DNA of 64,000 nt from Roseiarcus sp963741405. Lineage in GTDB: Bacteria > Pseudomonadota > Alphaproteobacteria > Rhizobiales > Beijerinckiaceae. How positions within the stretch are numbered: position 1 is the stretch's first letter; each line of letters begins with the position of its first letter. The stretch is taken from NCBI GenBank assembly GCA_963741405.1, contig CAVUHX010000054.1:21282-85281 (forward strand), in the 5' to 3' direction. Below the pieces are notes generated by a model. That model searched no databases, was not told the DNA's origin, and saw nothing but the letters and a program-made list of their open reading frames with translations. Shown here in pieces: positions 25,823 through 35,025 of the stretch. The position numbers and the translations under genes were made by a program.

Positions 25823-28362
25823 ATGTCGGCAATGGTCTTTCTCATGAATAGTTTTCGCAGGCGCGCGGTCGCGCTCGTGAGCGGGCTGAGCGCAGCCGCG
25901 CTCCTGGCTCTTGGCGGGGCGAGCGCGCAGCAGATCAATGGCACGCCCGGCGCGCCGAACGCGACGACGACGATTGACGGCCACGTGCTGCCGCCGCCGC
26001 CGCAAAAGTTCGGCGGCACGATCGAACTCAACGCCGCCCAGTCGAAGCCCTATTGGCCGGCGCGCGTCGTGCCGCCGAAGGGCGCGCCGAACATCCTCCT
26101 CATTATGACGGACGACGTCGGCTTCGCCGCCCCCTCGACGTTCGGCGGCGTGATCCCGACGCCGGCGCTCGACCGGATCGCCGCCGCCGGCCTGCGCTAC
26201 ACCAATTTCCATACGACGTCGCTGTGCTCGCCGACCCGCGCCGCGCTCATTACCGGCCGCAACCACCATTCCGTCGGCTTCGGCGTGGTTTCCGAGCAGT
26301 CGAGCGGGTTCCCCGGCTACAACAGCCTCATTCCCAAAGATACGACGACCATCGGCAGGATACTTCTGGAGAATGGGTACCGCACGTCGTGGTTCGGCAA
26401 GGACCACAACACGCCGACCTATCAGGCGAGCCAGGCCGGCCCCTTCCACCAGTGGCCGACGGGCATGGGCTTCGAGTACTTCTACGGCTTCGTCGGCGGA
26501 GACACCAGCCAGTGGGAGCCGAACCTCTTCCGCAACACCACGCCGATCTATCCTTTCGTCGGTCATCCGGGGTGGAACCTCACGACCGCGATGGCCGACG
26601 ACGCAATCCATTGGTTAAATCAGCTCAACGACATCAATTCGACGATGCCGTTCTTCCTCTACTACGTGCCGGGTGGCACGCACGCGCCGCACTCGCCGAC
26701 CCCGGAGTGGATCGACAAGATCAGCGCCATGCATCTCTTCGACAAGGGATGGAATGCGCTGCGCGACCAGATCTTCGTGAACCAGAAGAAGCTTGGCGTC
26801 ATCCCGCAGGACGCGAAGCTGACCCCCTGGCCGGACGATCTCCTGCAAACGTGGGACAAGACAACCGACGAGGAGAAGAAGCTGTTCATCCGCCAGGCCG
26901 ACGTCTACGCCGCCTATCTCGCCTATACCGATCATGAGATCGGGCGGGTGATCCAGGCGGTCGAGGACATGGGCAAGCTCGACAATACGCTGATTATCTA
27001 CATCAGCGGCGACAACGGCGCCTCAGCCGAAGGCTCGCCCAAGGGGACGCCGAGCGAGGTGATGCAGTTCAATGGGGTCGAGCTGCCGGTCGCGGCGCAG
27101 ATGAAATTCTACGACGCCTGGGGCAGCCAGTACACCTACAACCATATGGCCGTTCCATGGGCCTGGGCCTTCGACACGCCCTACAAATGGACGAAGCAGA
27201 TCCCGTCTTTCTTCGGCGGCACGCGCAACGGCATGGCGATCTCGTGGCCTGGCCGTATCAGGGACCAAGGAGGCGTTCGCTGGCAGTTCCATAGCGTGAT
27301 CGACATCGTGCCGACGCTGCTGGACGTGACCGGCATTCCTGCGCCCGACACGGTCGATGGCATTTCGCAGATACCGATCGAAGGCGTCAGCATGGCCTAC
27401 AGTTTCGACAAGGCCAACGCGGACGCGCCTTCGCCGCACAAGACCCAGTATTTCGAGATGATGGGCGTGCAGGGACTCTACAACGGCGGCTGGATGCTGA
27501 GCGCGGTTCCCGTCCGCGCGCCGTGGGAACTGCTGGGCAAGACGATCGAAGACCCCGCGAGCGCCTACAAGTTCGAGCTCTACGATGTGCGGCGCGACTG
27601 GACGCAATACACGGACGTCGCCGCGGCAAATCCGCTTAAAGTGAAGGAGATGACCGACCTGATGTTCGGCGAATTCGCCAAGTACCAGGTGCTGCCGCTC
27701 GACGCTTCGGTCGCGACACGGCTTGTCGTGCCGAAGCCGAACCTGACGGCGGGCCGAAAGGTGTTCGAGTATTCAGGCGAGCCGATCACCGGCATTCCGT
27801 ACTCGGCAGCGCCCAGCCTGCTCAACACGTCCTACACCATCACGGCCGATATCGACGTGCCCGAGGGAGGAGGGGAGGGCGTAATCGTCACGCAAGGCGG
27901 ACGCTTCGGTGGCTACGGGCTCTATTTGCTGAAAGGCAAGCCGGTGTTCGCCTGGAACCTGCTCGATCTCAAGCGGGTGAAATGGCAGGCGCCGGACGCG
28001 CTGAGTCCGGGCAAGCATACGCTCGTCTACGACTTCAAATACGACGGGCTCGGCCTTGCCACTCTCGCGTTCAACAACATGAGCGGCATTGGCCAGGGGG
28101 CGCCGGGACCCTGAGCGTCGACGGCAAGATCGTGGCGACGCAGACGATGGAGCGGACGATTCCGCTGACGCTGCCGTGGGACGAGACGTTCGACATCGGC
28201 TCCGATACCGAGACACCGATCGACGATGCCGATTATCAGGTCCCGTTCGCCTTCAACGGCAAGATCGACAGGCTGACGGTCTCCGTCGCGCCTCCGGTGC
28301 TGACCGACGAGGACAAGAAGAAGCTGATGGAGGCCGAGCACGCGGCGCAGGACGCGAACTGA
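25823..28362 (+). pseudogene. secreted arylsulfatase, frameshifted near its C-terminus
   Basis: The first 763 residues form a nearly complete sulfatase. There is a signal peptide, metal-binding LLIMTDDVGF (Asp97, Asp98), and the formylglycine signature CSPTRAALITGR with Cys135 to be converted to formylglycine. GKDHNTPTY, GGTHAPH and SGDNGAS motifs follow. Near 28094 the frame changes at a run of five G, and the conserved tail GAGTLSVDGK through DNA ending at 28362 continues in another frame. Restoring one G would rebuild about 845 residues. As read the protein would end ...QGAPGP and lose its last 90 residues, which form a beta-sheet domain. Either a sequencing error or a recent lesion. Followed by a DUF1254 gene. 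Confidence 0.85.
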
Positions 28363-28411
28363 TGGCGGTTTGCCCTTCCAACCTCACCGGAGAAGGGACA
28401 AGCGGAGAGCA

Positions 28412-29845
28412 GTGATCCTGACGAAACGCGAGTTCCTGCAATCCGCCGGCCTGACGACCGTCGCCGTCGCGGCGGCGCCGGACGGACCGGCGCAAGCTGA
28501 GCTCTCCAAGCGCGTCGGCTTCTTCGACGCCAAGGCCATCGCCGCGGAGGCCTTCGTCTACGGCCTGCCAATGGTGATGAATTACGCTGTGATGTACGAT
28601 TTCGTCATCAATCGCGATTCCGGTCAGTTCAAGGCGCCGTTCAACGAGATCGGCAACGACCACCGGGTTTTCACGTACAAGGACACGGCGGTCGTCACTC
28701 CAAACAGCGACACGCCCTATTCGATTGTGTGGATGGACCTGCGCGTCGAGCCGATGGTCCTCAGCGTGCCCGCAGTCGACCCGGAGCGTTACTATTCGGT
28801 GCAGCTCATCGACGCGAGCACCAACAATTACGGCTATGTCGGCAGCCTCGCGACCGGAAGCGAAGCGGCGACTATCTAATCGCCGGTCCGGACTGGAAGG
28901 GCGAGGCGCCGGCCGGGATCAAGAAAGTATTCCGTTCGGCTTCCACCCTCTCGCTCGCGATCTTCCGCACGCAGCTCTTCTCGCCGGACGACATGCCGAA
29001 CGTCCTCAAGGTGCAGGACGGTTACAAGGCCGAGTCCCTGTCGTCCTTCCTGAAGCAGCCGGCGCCGCCGGCCGCGCCGAAGATCGACTTCCCAAAGATC
29101 GTCAAGACGAATTTCTTCGAGTTCCTCGACTTCGCGCTTCAGTTCATCCCCGAGCAGCCGAACGAGAAGGACATCCGCGCCAAGCTCGCCAAGATCGGCG
29201 TCGGGCCGGGAAAGAGTTTTGCCTTCAAGGATCTTTCGCTGGAGGAGAAGCTCTGGAGTGCGCTTGGCGTGCGGCAGGGCGAGGCCAAGGTCGACAAGAC
29301 GGTCGAGACCTCGGGCGCGAACGTCAACGGCTGGCGGATCGGCGGGCTCACCGGCGGCGACAGCGCGTTTTTCAACGGCAACTGGCTGCTGCGGGCAGCC
29401 GTCGCGAAGGGCGGCATCTATGCGAACTCCCCCGAGGAGGCCGCCTATCCCTTCGCCCGCATCGACAGCGACGGGCGGCCGCTCGATGGCGCTCGCCGCG
29501 CCTATACGCTGACCTTCCCGGCGGGAAGCCTGCCGCCGGTCAACGCCTTCTGGTCGGTGACGATGTACGACGGAAAGACGCAGCTGCTGATCCAGAACCC
29601 GATCGGCCGCTACATCATCAATTCGCCCATGCTGCCGAATTTGAAGAAGAACCCGGACGGATCGCTGACGCTCTATGTCCAGAACAAATCGCCGGGTTCG
29701 GATAAGGAATCGAGCTGGCTACCGGCGCCGGCGGGGCCGGCCTATCTCGTCATGCGGACTCTACTGGCCGAAGACGGAGCCGCCGTCGGTGCTGCCTCTG
29801 GGGTCGGGAACGTGGAAGCCGCCGGGGCTGAAGCGAGTTGGGTGA
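28412..29845 (+). pseudogene. DUF1254/DUF1214 secreted protein with two frameshifts
   Basis: A GTG start gives a Tat-like leader (ILTKREFLQSAGLTTVAVAA), then the DUF1254 domain (EAFVYGLPMVMNYAVMYDFV, VVTPNSDTPYSIVWMDLR). Near 28868 the frame changes and continues YLIAGPDWKGEAPAG into the DUF1214 domain (NGNWLLRAAVAKGGIYANSP, FWSVTMYDGKTQLLIQNPIG, KESSWLPAPAG). Near 29757 a second change is needed to reach the normal ending RLYWPKTEPP...KPPGLKRVG at 29845. Family members are periplasmic proteins of unknown activity. GGAGAG precedes the GTG. It follows the sulfatase by 49 bases and is probably co-transcribed. Confidence 0.8.
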
Positions 29846-29888
29846 GGGGGCCTTGTCATTCCCGTGAAGGGACTGGGTCGAACCCGCC

Positions 29889-29909
29889 GCTGACGCGCGA
29901 AGCGTCAGC
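29889..29909 (+). terminator. hairpin downstream of the DUF1254 gene
   Basis: GCTGACGC-GCGAA-GCGTCAGC is a perfect 8-bp stem with a 5-base loop, 43 bases after the restored DUF1254 stop. It lacks a T-run, so termination is only a suggestion. Confidence 0.4.
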
Positions 29910-29942
29910 GCAGGAAGGCGTTCGCCGCGAGGCCCGGGATTG

Positions 29943-30143
29943 AGAACGGCGTAAAGCAAGACTTGGAATCACCCCGCATGTCGACAAGTACTGAGTTTGC
30001 GATTCCGGACCGGTGACGTCCGACTGCAAGGCGCCCCGTCTGGACCATGACCCCTGGGCGCCTGGATGGACGTCGACACGGGGCTGAATTCGCAAAACGA
30101 CAACGACCTCCTCGCAATCGTGCGACCGGGGTTGGCTGATTGA
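29943..30143 (+). pseudogene. decayed copy of the secreted Cys protein encoded at 24280-24687
   Basis: One frame reads GITPHVDKY, a stop, VCDSGPVTSDCKAPRLDH, and after a one-base shift LGAWMDVDTGLNSQND. The intact gene at 24280 has NVTPHADKYCVCDPGPVTPD, CKAPRLDHWCLGSWLDVDTG and LNSEND in the same order. The N-terminal half, including the signal peptide, is missing. This is a partial duplicate about 5.6 kb away that has decayed by substitution, a stop and an indel. Confidence 0.8.
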
Positions 30144-30339
30144 AGCCGGCTCCGCCTTCGAGCGCCATGCGAAATTCGTCAGGGCTCATCAGCGGAAGGT
30201 CGGGCGGCTCGCGGTCGCGACGGGCCGCGACTGGCGGGAATGGCTGGTCGACATGATGCGGATGTTCCTTCATCCAGACGCGAGAGCCTGCGCCAGGGGA
30301 CAGGAAGCCGATGCGATGCAATGGCTTCTCACGGCGTAG
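30127..30339 (+). pseudogene. C-terminal fragment of a SpoIIAA/STAS-like protein
   Basis: An open frame without a usable start reads WLIEAGSAFERHAKFVRAHQ, KVGRLAVATGRDWREWLVDM and MRMFLHPDARACARGQEADA, ending AMQWLLTA before TAG at 30337. The alternation, the AVATGRDWREW turn and the final helix resemble the C-terminal half of SpoIIAA-like (STAS-fold) proteins. No N-terminal half lies upstream; the preceding sequence is the decayed Cys-protein copy. From 30340 to 30481 I see no gene. Confidence 0.4.
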
Positions 30340-30481
30340 TATGGCAATGAATTCCTTCGGCGCCCTCTCGCGGCGTCCACGCTCGCGCCGCAGCAGGCGG
30401 TGGGCGGCGACTCTGGGGAGCGGAGGCTATGATAGAGCCAGGCGCGCAGCGCCGCTGCGTTCGCGACGCAGGGCGGGGTTG

Positions 30482-31935
30482 ATGAAAGACAGGCGGCTCG
30501 CCCGATTGTCAGGCGCGCTCGTCGCGCCGGTCCTGGGCGCCGGCGCGCTCGCGGGCTGCGCGCCGGTCGGCCCCGACTTCCTAAGGCCGGCGGCAATCGT
30601 CTCGCCGGAGTACAAGGAAATCAAAGGCTGGAAGATCGCCACGCCGCGCACAAGGGAGCCTAAGGGCGACTGGTGGGCCGTCTTCCGCGATCCGGAACTC
30701 GACCGGCTCGAGCGCGCGGTCGCGGTGTCGAACCAGACGGTCAAGGCGGACGAGGCGAATTTCCGCGAGGGGCTTGCGCTCATCAACGAGGCGAGGGCCG
30801 GGCTCTTTCCCGCCATCAACGGCAACGGCTCGATCACCCATTCTTCCCCAGCCTCCTCGGCGCTGCACGAAGGCTCGCTCACCGCCATCACCGCCGAGGC
30901 GTCGGGCGCGTGGACCCTCGACGTGTGGGGACTGGTGAGGCGCGAGATCGAGGCGAACCAGGCCAGCGCGGAGACGAGCGCGGCCAATCTCGCCAACGCG
31001 ACGCTCGCTGCGCAATCGGCGCTCGCTTCCGCCTACGTCACGCTGCGCGAAGCGGATTGGCCGAGGACCTCTACCGGCGGACGATCGAAGCTTACCGGAA
31101 ATCGCTGACGATAGCCCAGAACCAATATAATGCGGGCACGTCGGCGAAGTCGGACGTGATCACCGCCCAGACGCAGGTGCTCAACCAGCAGGCGAACCTG
31201 ATCGCCGCCGGCGTCTCGCGGGCGCAGTCCGAACATGCGATCGCGGTGCTGATGGGCCGGCCTCCGGCGGGGCTTTCGATCCCTCACGGCGTCCTGTCGA
31301 CGACGCCGCCGTCGGTTCCCGTGCGCGTGCCCTCGTCCCTGCTCGAGCGACGGCCCGACATCGCGTCGGCGGAAGAGACCATGCGCACGGCCAACGCGAA
31401 TATCGGGGTCGCCTTCGCCGGATATTTTCCGGCCGTCAGCCTGTCGGGGCTGTTCGGCTATTCCGGCGATCCTTTCATCAGACAGCTTGGGACCAATCCC
31501 GTCTGGTCGTTCGGCGCTTCGCTCGCCCAGCCCCTGTTCAACGGCGGCCTGACCGGCGCGCAGGTCGAGTTCGCACGCCAGACCTACGAGTTGGACGTCG
31601 CGACCTACCGCCAGACGGTGCTCACCGCGATCCAGCAGGTCGAGGACGCGCTCAGCGGCATCCGGCTGCTCTCGCAGGAGGCGAAGGTGCAGGCCGAGAA
31701 TGTCCGGCTGAGCCGGGAGGCGACTCAGATCGCGCTCAACGAATATCAGGCGGGCACGACCGCCTTCACCACGGTCGTCGTGGCGGAGACCCAGCAGATT
31801 ACCGCCGAGCAGTCGCTGCTCACGACCCAGGCGCAGATCCAGACCGACACCGTCAACCTGATCGTCGCGCTCGGCGGCGGCTGGAGCCAGTCGAAACTGC
31901 CAGACGTCGCAGAGGCGTCGCTGGCGGCGCCGTAG
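30482..31935 (+). pseudogene. RND efflux outer-membrane factor (NodT/OprM-like lipoprotein), one frameshift
   Basis: The first part has a lipoprotein signal with lipobox LAGC, then the family start PVGPDFLRPAA and WWAVFRDPELDRLERAVAVS. At about 31060 (ALREAD, then one base lost in a T-run) the frame changes and resumes AEDLYRRTIEAYRKSLTIAQ, then YNAGTSAKSDVITAQTQVLN, SLLERRPDIASAEETMRTAN and a C-terminal helix to TAG at 31933. These are the repeat-helix motifs of TolC-like channels. Restoring one base gives about 485 residues. Such a channel would serve an RND adaptor and permease; broken ones are encoded 10 kb downstream at 41943-45092, though the distance makes pairing uncertain. Confidence 0.85.
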
Positions 31936-32030
31936 GGGATGGGTCGAGGGGGGGAATCAGATGAAATTCATCAAGGGGCCACCCGGGATCAGGCGAGCAT
32001 CGTGATTCCCGGAGTTGACGGCGGCGGTCG

Positions 32031-32219
32031 CCGATCATCACCGCGAACTGGCAAGTGGAGGGAACGAATTGGACCGTACCGGTCGGCGCCAACGTCGGGC
32101 GCGTCATCCGGATCGGCAAGCTGCCGGTCAATCTTTCCGTCGGCGCCTACTACAACGTCGTGAAGCCGACCTACGCTGGCGACTGGCAACTCCGGACACA
32201 GGCGACACTGATTTTCTGA
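32031..32219 (+). pseudogene. 3-prime fragment of an outer-membrane transporter-like protein
   Basis: An open tail without a start reads TANWQVEGTNWTVPVGANVG, RVIRIGKLPVNLSVGAYYNV and VKPTYAGDWQLRTQATLIF before TGA at 32217. The NWTVPVG, GKLPVN, AYYNVV and DWQLR order and the Phe-terminated last strand are those of beta-barrel proteins of the phenol-degradation MetA-like/transporter family. Only about 62 residues remain. The 95 bases between the efflux gene stop and this fragment are not coding. Confidence 0.6.
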
Positions 32220-32225
32220 CCGAAG

Positions 32226-32249
32226 CGCCGCGCCGCTGTTCGCGCGGCG
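32226..32249 (+). terminator. GC-rich hairpin after the transporter fragment
   Basis: CGCCGCGC, an 8-base loop, then GCGCGGCG form a perfect 8-bp stem 6 bases after the TGA of the outer-membrane fragment. No T-run follows, so it is terminator-like only. Confidence 0.4.
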
Positions 32250-32393
32250 TGAGCGGGCATTCAGACCCGGTTCATTGAGAACGGCGTAAGTGAGGTTGAC
32301 AGTTTTGGACGGAAGTCCGTTCGACGGGCGCCGGAGCGAGTTCGGGGCCACGAGGGCCGCCTTGGCTCCAAGCTCCAGAGGAGGGGTGGTGAG

Positions 32394-32768
32394 ATGAGAG
32401 TTCTGCCGATTGGCGCCGCGCTCGGCGCCGCGCTTGTGTTCGCCGCCTCCGGCGCGTCGGCGGCCCCGACGGCTCTGGCGAAAGCCTGCGCCAAGGACAT
32501 CAAGTCGGTCTGCGCCAACGTGAAGCCGGGCCGGGGCGCGCTGAAGGCCTGCGTCAAGGAGCATTTTTCCGACCTGTCGGTCGATTGCCAGATCGCCTAC
32601 GTCAAGGAGGCGGCGGTCGGGCGGGCTTGCAAAGCGGACATGAAAAAATTCTGCGCCGACGTGAAACCGGGCAAGGGCGCCAAGGCCGAGTGTCTGGAGT
32701 TGCACGCCGCTGACCTCAGCGACGGCTGCAAGGAGGCGCTCGCCAAGGCGGCGGCCAGAAGCAAGTAG
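32394..32768 (+). CDS. small secreted protein with two cysteine-rich GLG1-like repeats
   Basis: The 124-residue product has a signal peptide (to about residue 24, ASAAP). Two repeats follow: KACAKDIKSVCANVKPGRGA with LKACVKEHFSDLSVDCQ, and RACKADMKKFCADVKPGKGA with KAECLELHAADLSDGCK. This C-x(6)-C spacing and GxGxLxxCL pattern is the cysteine-rich repeat first described in Golgi glycoprotein GLG1 and frequent in alphaproteobacterial secreted proteins. A GAGGAGGGG ribosome-binding site precedes the ATG. It shares the repeat with the larger protein at 24743. Probably periplasmic; function unknown. Intact. Confidence 0.75.
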   Translation: MRVLPIGAALGAALVFAASGASAAPTALAKACAKDIKSVCANVKPGRGALKACVKEHFSDLSVDCQIAYVKEAAVGRACKADMKKFCADVKPGKGAKAECLELHAADLSDGCKEALAKAAARSK

Positions 32769-32872
32769 TGGGCTTGCGCTCCGCGCGGCGGAGCGCGTGA
32801 CGCCGCCGTCGTCCACGGCGTGTAGGAACGCGGACGCCGCGATCGGGCCGCGATTATCGGAAGGAGAGCACC

Positions 32873-33100
32873 ATGAAAAAGATTGTTCCGGCGCTGCTTG
32901 CGCTCGGACTTCTCGCCGGAACGGTGGCCGAGGCCAACGCCGTCGTCTGCGCGCGCGGCGTCTATCACGCCGGCTGCGCCGGCCCGCACGGCGCCGTGGC
33001 CGCGCCTCGCGGCGGGTACGGCTACCATCACGGCGCTGCCGTCGTGCGACCCGGCGTGCGCTGCACCATCAACCGCTACGGCCGCCGCGTCTGCGTCTGA
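32873..33100 (+). CDS. short secreted protein with Cys-rich, His/Gly-rich mature part
   Basis: The 75-residue product has a clear signal peptide (MKKIVPALLALGLLAGTVAE, cleavage near ANA) and a short mature part VVCARGVYHAGCAGPHGAVA, then a Gly/His stretch and the ending CTINRYGRRVCV. Four cysteines could form two disulfides. GGAGAG lies 6 bases before the ATG and a strong terminator follows the stop, so this is a real single-gene unit. Similar tiny proteins are common in Hyphomicrobiales; their role is unknown. Confidence 0.7.
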   Translation: MKKIVPALLALGLLAGTVAEANAVVCARGVYHAGCAGPHGAVAAPRGGYGYHHGAAVVRPGVRCTINRYGRRVCV

Positions 33101-33117
33101 CGGCCGGAAAAACAATG

Positions 33118-33148
33118 ACGCCGGCGGGGCTTTCTCCGCCGGCGTTTT
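33118..33148 (+). terminator. rho-independent terminator of the short secreted protein gene
   Basis: ACGCCGGCGG pairs with CCGCCGGCGT (33136-33145) around an 8-base loop and is followed by TTTT, 18 bases after the stop codon of the gene at 32873-33100. Confidence 0.85.
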
Positions 33149-33290
33149 AGCAGGATTGAGCGCACCCCCCGAAGTCCTTCGGAGGCTGCGCGCGCCGGGC
33201 GCCTGAGGCAGCGAGACGCCGCCTGTCCGACGCGCTGCGTGGCCCGCAGGTCAGGTAATTAGTCTCTGCTTCGAGCAGGAAGGAGCGCCG

Positions 33291-34130
33291 TCAGAAGCTG
33301 TACTTGATACCCGCAAACGGACCATACATCCACTGCTGGTAGCGGAAGCTCTTCGGTTCGAACAGAAGATAGTTGAAGCCCGTATCCTGCTTCTCGTAGA
33401 TATAGAGCACCCGGTAGCCGAGAGTTGTCGACCAATTCTGGGTCCAGTTGTAGCCGACGGAGGCGAGCGCCTGTCCGGTCGCGCTGTCGCTCCAGCCGCC
33501 GATGTCTGCAAAGACGTTCATGAACCAGCGGTCATCGAAACGGTAATGCGGGGCGAAGCCGGCGACCGGGTTGACCCATCCCTAGTCGACCGACTGGGTG
33601 TTGCTGAAGCCGAGCGGCGTGGTGAGCGCGACCTTCGTTCCGCTGTAGGTGTAACGGGCGCCGACCGTGGCATAGAGCAAGAGGTTGGGCGGTCCGACTG
33701 GAATCCTTAGCCCGCCGAAGGCGGTCGCGAGGCCTTCGGTCAGGGTGAGGTCCACGTCCGCGGCTCCGGCCGGGAGCCGCGAAACCTTTACGGTTCCCGC
33801 GCCGCCGATCCTCGACCAGATCGCGTCCAGGTTGACGATGCACGAGTCGTTATACGCCACCACCGAGCCCATGAAGGCGGCCTCGAGGTGCTCGAGCACT
33901 TTGCTGAAGGGCGCGTAATAGTCCAGCGTCGGCAGGGCGCCGAAGCCCGTGTTTCCTGCAACACTGGACGCCCAGCCGTAGCCGGTGAACTCGAAACGCC
34001 AGGTCGAGGGGATGGCGGGGACGGGAATGGGCTCGGGAGCGGGCTTCTTCGTCGGCAGATCGGCCGCCAGCGCCGGCAGGGAGGCGAGCGCGCCGAGCGC
34101 AATCGCTACCGCCCGTGAGATGCCCCGCAT
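33291..34130 (-). pseudogene. outer-membrane beta-barrel protein with an in-frame amber codon
   Basis: A 280-codon frame begins with a signal peptide (MRGISRAVAIALGALASLPA, cleavage after LAA) and DLPTKKP, a start typical of Hyphomicrobiales porin-like proteins, followed by barrel strands (WRFEFTGYGWASSVAGN, LLLYATVGARYTYSGTKV). A TAG at 33582-33584 interrupts it after NTQSVD. The same frame then continues GWVNPVAGFAPHYRFDDRWF to the terminal Phe of IKYSF. Trp (TGG) is the expected residue at the stop. Only the last third is lost, but barrels need their final strand to insert, so the product should be inactive. It is divergent from the DUF2721 gene. Confidence 0.75.
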
Positions 34131-34397
34131 GACTTGCCCCCCAACAGCACCGCCGCCGCATTCCGACCGGATGCGACCGGCGAATCATTAGTGAAGCCCG
34201 ACGCCTCGGGCAAGCGAAGCCCCCAAAACGCCCCTCAAACGCTTGAGAAACGCCGCACTGTGACGGAAACGACACAAACCTTTCGGCGGGCGGGTCGGGT
34301 CGTCGGGTTGCGAATTGCTGCGCCGCTCTTCATTGTTGCGACGGCGCGAAGGCGCCGGATTTGTGGGCGCGCGGCGGCGCGTTCCGGGGCGGGGCGG

Positions 34398-34826
34398 ATG
34401 GCGGTCGTCGGCGATATCGATCATCTCAGCGCGGCGATCTCACATGCGACCGCGCCGGCGTTCATGCTGGGAGCGGTGGCGGGTTTCCTGTCGGTCCTGA
34501 TCGGCCGGATGGAGCGGGTCGGCGACCGCAACCGCGTCCTGCAGTCGGGCGGCGGCGACGTGATCGACCCGTCGCTGAAGGACACGATCACCCGGTCCTT
34601 CGCGCGCCGGATGCAGCTTCTCAGCCGCGCGATCTTCTACGCCGTACTCAGCGCGCTGATCACGGCGGCCCTTTTGATCGGCGCGTTCCTGGCCGCGCTG
34701 TTCGGTTTCAGCCATGGCGGCTTCATGGCCGTGATGTTCGTGGTCGCGCTCGCGCTCCTGGTGGTTTCCCTGGTCGAGCTGGCGCGCGAGATCCGCGTCC
34801 ACATGGCGACGATGCATCTCGATTGA
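34398..34826 (+). CDS. DUF2721 membrane protein
   Basis: The 142-residue protein begins MAVVGDIDHLSAAISHATAP and has an N-terminal hydrophobic segment, a central RRMQLLSRAIFYAVLSALIT motif and two further helices (LLIGAFLAALFGF, VMFVVALALLVVSLVELARE). This order (ISHATAPAFML, RRMQLLSRAI) is that of DUF2721 inner-membrane proteins, whose function is unknown. The ATG at 34398 was chosen because the upstream in-frame extension is low-complexity. The 267 bases between this gene and the divergent porin gene show no other gene. Confidence 0.75.
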   Translation: MAVVGDIDHLSAAISHATAPAFMLGAVAGFLSVLIGRMERVGDRNRVLQSGGGDVIDPSLKDTITRSFARRMQLLSRAIFYAVLSALITAALLIGAFLAALFGFSHGGFMAVMFVVALALLVVSLVELAREIRVHMATMHLD

Positions 34827-35025
34827 CGGCTACCGCCAAGCTTGTGTTCGCCCTCGGCATCGGCGAGTATCCGCGCTGCGTTTCGCCGCGCGCCGGGCGG
34901 CTCAGGCGTCTGGCCTCGAACCCGACGCCGCCGGCGCCCATGCGGAGATGGATCGGAAATGATGCGCGTGAAGGATCGGCGACCAATCGCCGGCCGCCTG
35001 TATTTGCTTCGCTCGGCGCCCTGAC

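Noticed and set aside
29905..30321. A 138-codon minus-strand frame with RVWMKEHPHHVDQPFPP-like text.
   Set aside because: It lies opposite the SpoIIAA-like tail and the decayed Cys-protein copy, both of which show real homology patterns on the plus strand.
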